Notes under the pieces: model-generated
The model's input: only the letters and a program-made list of their open reading frames with translations
Database searches by the model: none
Told to the model about the DNA's origin: nothing
Assembly (NCBI GenBank): GCA_017303715.1
Contig: JAFLBZ010000016.1
Location: 24,719 to 88,718 of the forward strand
Length of the DNA: 64,000 nucleotides
Direction of reading: 5' to 3'
Source of the DNA: Rhodothermia bacterium
GTDB lineage: Bacteria; Bacteroidota; Rhodothermia; Rhodothermales; UBA2364
Part shown: in pieces, positions 26,713 through 35,323 of the stretch
Layout: every line of letters begins with the position of its first letter
Position numbering within the stretch: position 1 is the stretch's first letter
Position numbers and translations under genes: made by a program

Positions 26713-27687
26713 TTATTTTAATCGGAATTGCGCCGTAAACTGGTGTAACTTCCCAGCCGAAGACCAGTTGTTGTAGCCATAGTCTAAACGAAACTGGGCG
26801 ATTTTTATCCCGAAGCCCACACCTAATCCTGCCATATCCAGCCGATTCCGAACCCGTAGCATCTCGTTCCGGAGTGGATTATATCCTAAGCGGAAATTCA
26901 TGGCCGTTCCTAACCGAAATTCCCCTCCAATACTAAAGTGATTCAAGACACGACGCGCCGTAATGGCCTGCTCTTGCTCCCATTCCAACAAGTTATAGGC
27001 CATCACCGAGAGGGTAAAAGGCATGTATTTTAGCTTTTGCGATACCCCAATACGTAGATCGGTGGGCAATTCATCGGCTGTTTCTCCTAAATTGTCTAAG
27101 GTTTTTCCTACATTCAGCATACTGGCACTGGCCGTAAATCCGCCCTCGTCGTTATGGTAAACCACGCCAAGATCGGCAGCAACTGCACTTGCGCGGTATT
27201 CTGCAATGCGAGACCAAATGCCATGTACATTCATCCCGTAACGAAGACGGGAAGAATAATCACGAGAGATTCCAGCCGTTATCGCGACATCACCCGCCGA
27301 GAAGAATGGCCCTATACACGATGCGTATTCGTTGCCGTCTGGACACGCCTCCTCTAGTGCGCCATAATCCATTGCCCGTAACCCAACAGCCACCGTACCC
27401 ACTTTAGGCAAATGATGGGCATAAGCGCCAGATGTTGAGCGTGCATCTGCAAGGTAAAGCAGTGCAGATGCCGACAACACGCCCGCCGAAGACGGCTCTA
27501 AAGTGGCGGGATTGTAGAAAAAGGTATTTACATCCCCACTCATTCCGGCATATGCGCCTCCCATCGCCATTGCCCGCGCCGAGGGTTCAATACGAAGAAA
27601 TGAAAAACTGGTGGGCTGGAGGCTAGGTTGAGCGCTTAAGACGAAAGGGAAAAGGAAAAAAAGCAGGGCGAACAAGGTGCGCTTCAT
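26713..27687 (-). CDS. PorV/PorQ-family outer-membrane protein (probable T9SS component PorQ)
   Basis: A 324-residue outer-membrane barrel protein with a signal peptide (MKRTLFALLFFLFPFVLSAQ). The start of the mature part, FSFLRIEPSARAMAMGGAYAG near residue 28, then VNTFFYNPATL, is the signature of the PorV/PorQ/FadL-like family that works in type IX secretion. The overall length and the placement of the SARA-GG block fit PorQ better than PorV. In known systems PorQ works with PorU, PorV and PorZ at the attachment complex on the cell surface. The window has at least four proteins with T9SS sorting domains, so a working system is expected in this genome. No other por genes are adjacent. Confidence 0.75.
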   Translation of the reverse strand: MKRTLFALLFFLFPFVLSAQPSLQPTSFSFLRIEPSARAMAMGGAYAGMSGDVNTFFYNPATLEPSSAGVLSASALLYLADARSTSGAYAHHLPKVGTVAVGLRAMDYGALEEACPDGNEYASCIGPFFSAGDVAITAGISRDYSSRLRYGMNVHGIWSRIAEYRASAVAADLGVVYHNDEGGFTASASMLNVGKTLDNLGETADELPTDLRIGVSQKLKYMPFTLSVMAYNLLEWEQEQAITARRVLNHFSIGGEFRLGTAMNFRLGYNPLRNEMLRVRNRLDMAGLGVGFGIKIAQFRLDYGYNNWSSAGKLHQFTAQFRLK

Positions 27688-27929
27688 GGGCTTGGTGCTT
27701 TAAAAGTGAACAAATATTAATGTGTAACAAGCACCATGAGAGGTTGTTTTTGACAGGTCATGTTATGATTTTGGGATAAAATTGCATTTACAACCCATCG
27801 AAATCCATCTGGTTCCAAAAAAGCTGTAAGCCTGCGACCATTTCAAAACAAATCAACATCGCAATTAACCGATTTTAAACGTATCTTAAGCCCTGCAACC
27901 ATAAGTTCCGGTACTTGCCCTTCAAAGCG

Positions 27930-29426
27930 ATGCCACAACCCAACAATGGCCCCATGAAGACCGATTATAGCACCTTTACTCCTGCTCCCCCCTATGTTAC
28001 TGGAGGTTTAGCCCCTTTTACGCCCACACAAGCTATGCCTTGGAACCGAGAAAGGGTGATGCACTTGCTTAGGCGGACAGGTTTCGGTGCTACACCCAGT
28101 GATGTTAATGCTTTTTTAGGCCAATCACCCTTAGAAGCGGTTAATCAGATTGTGAACAACGCGCTTAACCGTCCGCTTCCAACAGCACCCACTTGGGCTA
28201 CCACAGGCTTCCCTGCCTCAACGGCAACACAGGCAGAGAAGGACACCTACAATACCAATGCCCGCAACTGGCTTTATGAATACCAGAACACATGGTATAA
28301 AGAAATGCGTGGTGGCACCTTGCGGGAAAAAATGACGCTATTTTGGAGCAATCATTTTGTGACGGCCTATGGTAACTATCTTAACAATGGCCCCTTTGGA
28401 TATCAGTACATAGATTTACTTAGGCGATATGCCTTGGGGAATTTTACGGGCTTTGTACGTGAAGTTGGTAAACTCCCGGCCATGCTCTATTATTTGAATG
28501 GCCGGGATAATCGCAAGGGTGCGCCAAACGAGAACTATGCCCGTGAGTTGTTAGAACTCTTCACGATGGGGATTGGTCATTATACCCAAGAAGATATTGT
28601 CCAAGTGGCCAAAGCCCTCACCGGATGGCAAGTAAATACCCAAACCCTAAGTTCCTTCTTGAACAGTACACGTTTTGAGACTGGGAACAAAACCATCTTT
28701 GGCAAAACGGGTGCATGGGGTTATGACGACGTAATATACCTGATCTTCTCGGAGCGGAAAACAGAAGCGGCACGCTTCATCTGTGGTAAACTCTACAAGT
28801 TTTTTGTTTACCACATTCCGAATGACGAAATTGTCAATCAATTGGCAGACCTGTTTATTGCAAACAATTTCGAGATCGCACCCGTTTTGCGTACCCTCTT
28901 TGCTAGTACGCACTTCTTTGAATCGGCTTTTATTGGAGCGAAATACAAAAGCCCGACCGAGCTTACCCTTGGCCTTTTTAATGAAGTTGGGCTTCCCACC
29001 TTCTCCGAAGCCAATTATACGTCTATTATCCGAACGTATATGAACCGTGCAGACCAAATGCTCATGTCGCCACCCAATGTGGCCGGATGGCCGGAGTATC
29101 GTTCATGGATTTCCGCCAATGCGTTAGCCAGACGCTGGGACTTGTTGGGCATTTTGACCTTAGGAACAAAAACCATCCCAGCGCTTCCGGTAAAGATTTT
29201 CGCTTTGGGATTGCCCAATATCGGAGACCCTTACGAACTTGCCTTCGAGATGGCCAACCGCTTGGTTTCCGTCCCGTTTCCATCCTCCGAGAAAACCGCT
29301 TTGGGACTCAAATTATTGGATGGAATGCCTGATTATGAGTGGTCTATCAATGCCTCTACTGCCGAGAGTAAACTTAAAAACTACTTACGGTATTTGGTTC
29401 GTTTACCAGAATTTCAGTTGTGTTGA
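27930..29426 (+). CDS. DUF1800 family protein
   Basis: A protein of 498 residues from the ATG at 27930 (an ATG at 27954 is also possible; the frame opens at a TTG at 27915). DUF1800 features are clear: RVMHLLRRTGFGATPSDVNAFL near residue 45, REKMTLFWSNHFVT near 135, NYARELLELFTMGIGHYTQEDI near 210, LTGWQVN near 235 and PPNVAGWPEYRSW near 380. There is no obvious signal peptide, which is odd because its partner is exported. The DUF1501 gene follows after 40 bases; the two families are often adjacent in Bacteroidota and Planctomycetota, but their biochemical role is not established. Confidence 0.92.
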   Translation: MPQPNNGPMKTDYSTFTPAPPYVTGGLAPFTPTQAMPWNRERVMHLLRRTGFGATPSDVNAFLGQSPLEAVNQIVNNALNRPLPTAPTWATTGFPASTATQAEKDTYNTNARNWLYEYQNTWYKEMRGGTLREKMTLFWSNHFVTAYGNYLNNGPFGYQYIDLLRRYALGNFTGFVREVGKLPAMLYYLNGRDNRKGAPNENYARELLELFTMGIGHYTQEDIVQVAKALTGWQVNTQTLSSFLNSTRFETGNKTIFGKTGAWGYDDVIYLIFSERKTEAARFICGKLYKFFVYHIPNDEIVNQLADLFIANNFEIAPVLRTLFASTHFFESAFIGAKYKSPTELTLGLFNEVGLPTFSEANYTSIIRTYMNRADQMLMSPPNVAGWPEYRSWISANALARRWDLLGILTLGTKTIPALPVKIFALGLPNIGDPYELAFEMANRLVSVPFPSSEKTALGLKLLDGMPDYEWSINASTAESKLKNYLRYLVRLPEFQLC

Positions 29427-29466
29427 TCCCTTCTTTTCCTTTCCAAACGTTCAATATTCAAATTAT

Positions 29467-31119
29467 ATGTGCAATTCTCATACAAAAGACTCCCAAAAGA
29501 ATAAAGCTGAAGAAGGCCGCTTTGGTGATGCACTGGCCCACGGCGAAGCCCACACCAATGACCACGTCCGTTGGACACGTCGCGACTTCTTGTATCGGGT
29601 GGGAGCAGCCTCCCTAGGTGCAAGCCTAATGATGAGCGGATTACCCGTTCGTGCATATGGCGGGAGCAACCTCTTGGAACGTCTATCGCTCCTTAATACC
29701 GACAAGATTCTCGTTATTATTCAGTTGAATGGCGGGAACGACGGCTTAAATACTGTAATTCCAGTCACTAACGACCGCTATTACAGCAACCGCCCAAACA
29801 TTGGTATCAAGGCCGCAGATTCCATCAAGCTATCCACCGAATACCACATCCACAAATCTTTGACCAACCTCCAAAATGCTTGGGGCAACGACGAAATGGC
29901 CGTTTTGCACTCGGTGGGCTATCCTTCCCCCAATTTATCGCACTTCCGAGCAACCGATATTTGGGTTTCTGGAAGTGGTTCCAACGACTATTGGGAGGAT
30001 GGTTGGATGGGGAGAAGTTTGGATGCCGAGTATCCTGAATACAAAAACAACCCAACCCCTTATCCGCTGGCGGTTCAGATTGGCTCCGTTGCTTCTATGC
30101 TCTTTCGTGGGCCTGATACCGCCATGGGGCTTTCGGTTTCGGATCCAGCCGAGTTTTACCGCATCGTCTCTGGTGGGTCGGTCTATGATCCCCAGAATGT
30201 CCCTGCAACACATTATGGGACGGAGCTCTCATATGTCCGCTCTGTCGCCAATGATTCTGTCGTCTATGGGACAGCACTCAAAACCTCCTACGACAAAACA
30301 AAGTCTAACGTTACGTATCCTTCTAATAGCTTTGCCGGAAGTTTAGCGATTGTCTCCCGCCTTATCCGAGGAGAATTGGGCGCACGTATCTACCACGTCT
30401 CTTTAGGCGGTTTCGATACGCACGCCGCGCAGACCAACACCCATGCAAGCCTCCTCACCCAATTGGGCGATGCCGTAAAAGCCTTCACCGACGAGCTTAA
30501 TGCCGCCGGTTACGGAGACCGTGTCCTCTCCATGACGTTTTCGGAATTTGGCCGACGTGTAAAAGAAAATGGTTCTGCCGGAACCGATCATGGGACTGCC
30601 GCACCAATGTTTTTATTTGGAAAAGGCGTAAATGGCGGCTTTTTTGGAACTGGGCCAGACTTGGTGAACTTGGATGCAGGCGGAAACATCAAGTACAGCA
30701 CAGACTTCCGAGCCGTGTATGGCACTATTCTGCTTAATTGGTTTGGAATGTCCGTTACCGAAGTGCAACAAATTCTTGGTTTATCATCGTTTTCCGTTGG
30801 AAATTACCTCCCCTCGTTGGTGGCAACCTCGACCAATGAAGACCAACCAATACCCAATGCCATCACCCTTGAACAAAACTTCCCAAATCCTTTCCAAGAA
30901 ATTACCACCATCCGCTATCATTTGCGCCAGCCAATGAAGGCAACGGTTCGCGTTTTTGACCTAAACGGACGTGCGATTGCAAAACTCACAGACCAATTCC
31001 AAAGCGCTGGCACTCACGAACTTCAGTTTAATGGAGATTGGTTGCCCAATGGCCGCTATATTGTGCGTTTAGAAACCCCGATTGGGGGCACTTCCAAACA
31101 AATGACCATCAGCCGATAG
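29467..31119 (+). CDS. DUF1501 family exported protein with Tat signal and T9SS-like C-terminus
   Basis: A 550-residue protein from the ATG at 29467; the open frame continues upstream inside the DUF1800 gene and is not used. Residues 36-65 (TRRDFLYRVGAASLGASLMM) look like a twin-arginine signal, though the N-terminal extension in front of it is long. The DUF1501 core has VIIQLNGGNDGLNTVIP near 85, HKSLTNLQNAWGNDEMAVLHSVGYP near 130, YHVSLGGFDTHAAQ near 310 and MTFSEFGRRVKENGSAGTDHGTAAP near 355. These resemble the metal-site blocks of the alkaline phosphatase/sulfatase-like fold. The last 80 residues (LEQNFPNPFQEITTI ... NGRYIVRLE) form a T9SS sorting domain, implying export by Tat and then across the outer membrane. 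Confidence 0.9.
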   Translation: MCNSHTKDSQKNKAEEGRFGDALAHGEAHTNDHVRWTRRDFLYRVGAASLGASLMMSGLPVRAYGGSNLLERLSLLNTDKILVIIQLNGGNDGLNTVIPVTNDRYYSNRPNIGIKAADSIKLSTEYHIHKSLTNLQNAWGNDEMAVLHSVGYPSPNLSHFRATDIWVSGSGSNDYWEDGWMGRSLDAEYPEYKNNPTPYPLAVQIGSVASMLFRGPDTAMGLSVSDPAEFYRIVSGGSVYDPQNVPATHYGTELSYVRSVANDSVVYGTALKTSYDKTKSNVTYPSNSFAGSLAIVSRLIRGELGARIYHVSLGGFDTHAAQTNTHASLLTQLGDAVKAFTDELNAAGYGDRVLSMTFSEFGRRVKENGSAGTDHGTAAPMFLFGKGVNGGFFGTGPDLVNLDAGGNIKYSTDFRAVYGTILLNWFGMSVTEVQQILGLSSFSVGNYLPSLVATSTNEDQPIPNAITLEQNFPNPFQEITTIRYHLRQPMKATVRVFDLNGRAIAKLTDQFQSAGTHELQFNGDWLPNGRYIVRLETPIGGTSKQMTISR

Positions 31120-31233
31120 GCCCTCCTGACGAAGTGTTTTTCAAAGAATAACCAACTTTTTTCAAAAACAGAACCCGAACACGGTAACGAAGTATTTTTG
31201 GTTTGATTTTATAAGACCAAGCTAAGGTTTCCG

Positions 31234-31857
31234 GTGTCAACAACGAACGATAATTCAGGTCATATTCCTTTTTGGGCGGAACTCAGCCGCAAAGCGGTGC
31301 ATCTTAGCTCGTTGGGCATCTCGGCATTTGTATGGGTGTGGGGAGCGGCCTTGGCCCTCAAAATTTTGATTCCACTGTTTCTTTTATTCCTTCTGGGAGA
31401 TGTTTTGCGGGCAAAATCTGCTTATTTCAGGACGTTAATAGACCATACAATGGCCTTCATGATGCGAGACTTTGAGTTGGTTCCCAATAAACTAATCATC
31501 AATGGGGCAACATGGGTATTGTTAGGGGCCGTATTAACGTTCTCTATTTTCCCCAAAGACATTGCCCTTGCTGCGTTTAGCATTTTGATCTTAGGAGATG
31601 CCTTTGCCGCCATCATTGGCCGCTTGTACGGCAAAACACCCTTGGGAAATACCGGAAAAAGTGTTGAAGGCAGTCTCGCTTTTGTCTTTTTTTCCTGCTT
31701 GGTCTATCCCTTGGTTCCAAACCTTGGCTTCTCCCCTTTGTTATTTACCATCCTCATAGCCGCAGTTGTGGAAGCACTCCCCCTCCCTTTGGATGACAAT
31801 ATTCGTATCCCACTTGTGGCCGGAAGTGTACTTTGGCTCTTGCAATCCGCTGTGTAA
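31234..31857 (+). CDS. Dolichol kinase / phosphatidate cytidylyltransferase-like membrane protein
   Basis: A 207-residue polytopic membrane protein with about six hydrophobic segments, similar to the SEC59/DGK1/VTE5 group of lipid or isoprenoid kinases (COG0170). The family region is ELSRKAVHLSSLGI near residue 15, LGDVLRAKSAYF near 50, ILILGDAFAAIIGRLYGK near 130, then the GKSVEGSLAFVFFS motif near 148 and VVEALPLPLDDNIRIPL near 180. It probably phosphorylates a prenol or diacylglycerol using CTP. The start is a GTG at 31234. A lipase-like gene starts two bases after its stop codon, so the two form an operon. Confidence 0.85.
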   Translation: MSTTNDNSGHIPFWAELSRKAVHLSSLGISAFVWVWGAALALKILIPLFLLFLLGDVLRAKSAYFRTLIDHTMAFMMRDFELVPNKLIINGATWVLLGAVLTFSIFPKDIALAAFSILILGDAFAAIIGRLYGKTPLGNTGKSVEGSLAFVFFSCLVYPLVPNLGFSPLLFTILIAAVVEALPLPLDDNIRIPLVAGSVLWLLQSAV

Positions 31858-31859
31858 AC

Positions 31860-32696
31860 ATGCTTCTTCCCAGACTTTCGCCCTTTCCACAACCCAAATT
31901 ATACCATTTCACGATGCCCGTAATGTTGATGCACGGTATGGGGCTTATGGGGACAATAGGGCGGAGAGGCATGTTAGACCCTGTCGCCCTCTATTTGCGG
32001 CTTCATGGTTGCATGGCATTTGCGCCCAATGTTGCACCCTACCACCATACCGAAACGCGGGCATTGGCATGGAAAAACCATCTCCTCCACATTCTGGATG
32101 AAACCAAGAGCGATAAAATACACCTGATTGCACATTCTTTGGGAGGTTTAGATGCACGCTTCTTGGTGAGCAAATTGGAAATGGCGCCTCATGTAGCCCA
32201 AATAACCACTATCGCAACGCCACATCTTGGCTCATACTTGGCAACGTTCTTTCTAAAAAAACCGGCCTTCCTTTCTCATACCATGGTACGGTTCTTGAAC
32301 TTTACGGGGCAATACAGCCTCCCCGACGCCCCGTCGAATGCCCTAAAAGTGCTGCAACAACTCACGCCCGAATACATGATCAACCACTTTAATGTGGACG
32401 TTCAAGATCATCCAGAGGTGGTTTATCGCTCCATTGCAGCGCGTGCCGGTAAAAATACGCCTGAACCCATTTCTCCGCTCCTTTTTACCCAAAACCGCAT
32501 TCTTTATGGCCAAGAAGGAGAAAATGACGGCTTGGTATCGGTAAAAAGTGCGATCTGGCGCGGTTTCTCCGAGACCATAGAAGCAGATCATCTTACCCAT
32601 ATTGCCATTGCACCCAAAAACAAAAAACAAAAAATGCTATCGCGTTACCTTAATTGGGTCATCGAGGCAGACAAACAAGCCATGTCAAACCGCTAA
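31860..32696 (+). CDS. Alpha/beta-hydrolase, lipase/esterase-like
   Basis: A 278-residue cytoplasmic hydrolase. The ATG at 31860 directly follows the stop codon of the upstream gene; the frame opens slightly earlier inside it. The oxyanion region PVMLMHGMGLMG near residue 22, the nucleophile elbow IAHSLGGLDARFL with the serine at about 98, ITTIATPHLGSYLA near 120 (a lipase-type block) and NDGLVSVKSAIW near 225 with a catalytic aspartate match triacylglycerol-lipase-like proteins; HLTHI near 250 provides the histidine. Coupling to a lipid-kinase-like membrane protein suggests lipid metabolism. The substrate is unknown. Confidence 0.88.
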   Translation: MLLPRLSPFPQPKLYHFTMPVMLMHGMGLMGTIGRRGMLDPVALYLRLHGCMAFAPNVAPYHHTETRALAWKNHLLHILDETKSDKIHLIAHSLGGLDARFLVSKLEMAPHVAQITTIATPHLGSYLATFFLKKPAFLSHTMVRFLNFTGQYSLPDAPSNALKVLQQLTPEYMINHFNVDVQDHPEVVYRSIAARAGKNTPEPISPLLFTQNRILYGQEGENDGLVSVKSAIWRGFSETIEADHLTHIAIAPKNKKQKMLSRYLNWVIEADKQAMSNR

Positions 32697-32862
32697 ACCG
32701 ACCTGTCCATGTGCCCACTTTTCGCCGTTGTCGAGAAATAAATTTTATTGCACTCATCGCATATTTGCACCATTCTTTTTTGCGATTGCTTATATTAGAA
32801 CTTTATGGTTCTTGTCCCAATATCCTACGGGACTTAACTTTCCCTTAAATGGAATTCCAACA

Positions 32863-33672
32863 ATGAACGGAACCGTCATGCCGGAAATTTTAACGCGCCG
32901 TAAAACAGATCAACAGCGCCGATCCGACCCACTTGGGAGGCTCGAACAATTTTATCATGCTGCTAAAAAGGGTGAATGGAGCATCAAAGATTTGCCTTGG
33001 GAAAATGCAGATCCGGTGCCCCGTGTAGAAAGTGAGCGCTGGCGTATTGTTTGGGCAAGCGTGGTGCAACAACAATTACAAGCAGACATTATTGCTGTAG
33101 AAGCCGCTTCAAACCTCTTGGTGGACGTAACCGAGTTCGAGGCACGCATGTATTATTCCACGATGGTGAGTGACGAGGCCCGACACTGTGAAGCATGGAC
33201 TAAATTAGCCCATATGTTAGACCCCGTTGAGGCGCATAACCCTTATCTGGCTGAAATGGGTGATATCTTCCGTGAAGAAAAAGGCTTGGAAAACCGCGTA
33301 CTTGCCTTCCAAGTATGCTTTGAGGGAGCCGCCATTTATGCATTCAAAGAAATCTCGGCAGCTGCGCACCAAACCATTTTGGGGGATATGGCAACGCGAT
33401 TAATCAGGGACGATAGCATCCACCACAATTCCGGTGTTGCTTATGCGGCCTACCTCCTCTCGAAAGTACCCGAATCACAAAAGAAGGACTTGCACAAGAC
33501 CCTAAAACGCTACGCCCCGTTGTATGTTGAAAGCACCCTCTGGAAGCCCAAAGCCCGTCAGTGGGTGGCACGCTTCACCGCACAACGCGACCGCGAATTG
33601 CTCCATCGGAACCAAGTTCTCATCAATAAAGCCGTGCTGGGGCTTGGACTTGGGCCAGTTTTCGACATCTAA
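32863..33672 (+). CDS. Ferritin-like diiron protein (ribonucleotide-reductase-like superfamily)
   Basis: A 269-residue four-helix-bundle protein. The ATG at 32863 was chosen; the frame is open back to 32602 inside the preceding gene. Two helix pairs carry candidate metal ligands: a glutamate near residue 80-91, EARH at 105-108 within SDEARHCEAW, E154 in VCFEGAA, and DSIH at 184-187 within RDDSIHH. This is the E / ExxH / E / D(E)xxH layout of diiron oxidases and oxygenases. It could be an oxygenase acting on a fatty-acid- or amine-type substrate or an R2-like protein; I cannot name the subfamily. The terminator downstream makes it the end of its unit. Confidence 0.75.
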   Translation: MNGTVMPEILTRRKTDQQRRSDPLGRLEQFYHAAKKGEWSIKDLPWENADPVPRVESERWRIVWASVVQQQLQADIIAVEAASNLLVDVTEFEARMYYSTMVSDEARHCEAWTKLAHMLDPVEAHNPYLAEMGDIFREEKGLENRVLAFQVCFEGAAIYAFKEISAAAHQTILGDMATRLIRDDSIHHNSGVAYAAYLLSKVPESQKKDLHKTLKRYAPLYVESTLWKPKARQWVARFTAQRDRELLHRNQVLINKAVLGLGLGPVFDI

Positions 33673-33694
33673 TGCCATTTTATGCGCATTTCAA

Positions 33695-33728
33695 GCCTCC
33701 GTTCCTTATTTAAGGGGCGGAGGTTTTT
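33695..33728 (+). terminator. Terminator after the diiron-protein gene
   Basis: GCCTCCG pairs with CGGAGG(T) and an inner CCTT/AAGG pair strengthens the hairpin; five T follow. Confidence 0.8.
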
Positions 33729-33828
33729 CTATAGAGGAATGTTTTTTTATTTGGAAGTGTATTCAATTAAATGTATCTTGTTACTACAAGTAAATACATG
33801 ACTTTATCTAATTTCTTGACAAAACACG

Positions 33829-34629
33829 ATGGTACAACATTTCACAGGCGATCTTTTGGCGCTGCTCATTGGCCTTTCTTTAGGTCTTATTGGTGGTGGC
33901 GGGTCTATTCTAACCGTACCGGTTTTGGTTTATGTTATGGGTATAAACCCAGTTATTTCAACAGCTTATTCCCTTTTTATTGTAGGCAGTACTTCCTTGG
34001 TTGGTGCGGTGGACTATGCCAAAAAGAATTTAATTGACTTCAGAACAGCAGCCGTTTTCGCATTGCCATCTTTTCTGGCTGTTTTTTTGGTACGAAAGTA
34101 CGTCGTACCTGCCATTCCAGACGTCTTGTTCAGCCTTGGTGGATTTACATTGACGCGGGAAATTGCTCTTATGGTCTTATTTGCGGTCATCATGCTTGGG
34201 GCTGCATTCTCCATGATTTTCAGTTCAACAGCAAAAGAAAGTACGGCCACAGGGTCGTTCAATTACCCGCTGATAATGTTTGAGGGCTTGGTGGTTGGGG
34301 CCGTAACGGGGTTGGTAGGTGCTGGCGGAGGCTTCCTGATTATTCCGGCATTGGTACTCTTGGCGAATCTGCCTATGAAAAAAGCCGTCGGAACCTCCCT
34401 TCTGATTATTGCCGTAAAATCTCTTTTTGGTTTTATGGGGGATGTGATGAACCTGCCCACCATAGATTGGCAACTATTGCTCACATTTACCCTATTTGCC
34501 TCCATTGGAATTTTCGCCGGAAGTTATTTATCCAAATACGTTGCTCCGGCCTCTCTTAAAAAAGGTTTTGGCTGGTTTATTGTGGTGATGGCGGTTTATA
34601 TTCTGGTAAAGGAACTCTTGCTAAAATAG
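33829..34629 (+). CDS. TauE/SafE family membrane exporter
   Basis: A 266-residue polytopic protein with about eight membrane segments arranged as two inverted halves, the layout of the TauE/SafE (DUF81) family. The duplicated glycine-rich signature is visible as GLSLGLIGGGGSILTVPVLV near residue 15 and GAVTGLVGAGGGFLIIPALVLL near 155, each followed by a conserved AxxTSLxx-type segment (ISTAYSLFIV, KKAVGTSLLIIA). Members export sulfite, sulfoacetate or other small organic anions; in this window a sulfonate monooxygenase occurs far away at 53 kb, so a link is only possible, not shown. It stands alone. Confidence 0.9.
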   Translation: MVQHFTGDLLALLIGLSLGLIGGGGSILTVPVLVYVMGINPVISTAYSLFIVGSTSLVGAVDYAKKNLIDFRTAAVFALPSFLAVFLVRKYVVPAIPDVLFSLGGFTLTREIALMVLFAVIMLGAAFSMIFSSTAKESTATGSFNYPLIMFEGLVVGAVTGLVGAGGGFLIIPALVLLANLPMKKAVGTSLLIIAVKSLFGFMGDVMNLPTIDWQLLLTFTLFASIGIFAGSYLSKYVAPASLKKGFGWFIVVMAVYILVKELLLK

Positions 34630-34845
34630 CGTATGTTCCTTTTTTTCCACATACTCGTGCTGCTGTGCGCTTAGGCGAAAAGATTATTGTTCAGGTGGTG
34701 GGAAGAGCTTGGCTTCGACTACGCCCAGCCAACTACCGGGCCTCTAAAATATGCAGGGGTTATATAAAAGCCGTTCTACAGAAAAATTAAGCGATAATAC
34801 TTTTTACACAACCCCGACATAACAATTAAAATCCTTTTCCAACGC

Positions 34846-35216
34846 ACGGCATACACGCTGGCATCGTTCAGGGCTAAAGCCCCTTTTGCTATAGGTTGTT
34901 CTCACCTCCGGCCTAAAGGACGAAGTTAATATTTTGCTTCACTTTTCATCTCTGGCAAGCTATTGCTTTTGGGTTGCGCTCACCCTCGCCCTAAAGGACG
35001 GAGATAATGTAGCATTTGGCTTTCTTTTTACTTGCTTTACGTCTCTATTCAGACGAACCGTGTTACCAGATGCTTTCTGGCATTATAGTAACCGTGGGGT
35101 TTCGTGCAATGGCTCCCACCTTCGGCTTTAGCCATGACGAATCACGCCCCAGCCTCGAAGGAGTGGCATCATAATAAAAACCCGTTCCCAACGCACGGCA
35201 TACACGCTGTGTGATC
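34846..35216 (+). repeat. Hairpin-rich composite repeat, island C
   Basis: No gene is supported in 34630-35247. The modules of the repeat family recur here: ACGGCATACACGCTGG (34846) and TTCAGGGCTAAAGCCCC (34868), CGGCCTAAAGGACG (34909), CCTCGCCCTAAAGGACGGAG (34984), CTTGCTTTACGTCTCTATTC (35031), ATGCTTTCTGGCATTATAG (35070), CGTGGGGTTTCG (35093) then TTCGGCTTTAGCCATGACG (35121), a degenerate CCCCAGCCTCGAAGGAG unit (35147) and again ACGGCATACACGCTG (35195). This copy lacks the tandem CCCCGTAGGGG array and is more decayed than island B. The bases 34630-34845 hold nothing recognisable. Confidence 0.75.
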
Positions 35217-35247
35217 GGAATCATATGTTTAGGATATGGAGAAATCC

Positions 35248-35284
35248 AAAAAAAGCCCTGAAACAACAAGGTTTTCAGGGCTTT
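35248..35284 (-). terminator. Terminator at the end of the suf operon
   Basis: AAAGCCCTGAAA pairs with TTTCAGGGCTTT; on the minus strand the stem is followed by seven T. It lies 40 bases beyond the sufD stop codon. Confidence 0.85.
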
Positions 35285-35323
35285 GGGGGTAAGGGAGGGG
35301 AAAGACCTAAGACGGACTTCTTT

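Noticed and set aside
29239..29466. Longer DUF1501 start inside the DUF1800 gene
   Set aside because: The 76 extra residues are the out-of-frame reading of conserved DUF1800 sequence; the ATG at 29467 places the Tat-like signal nearer to the N-terminus.
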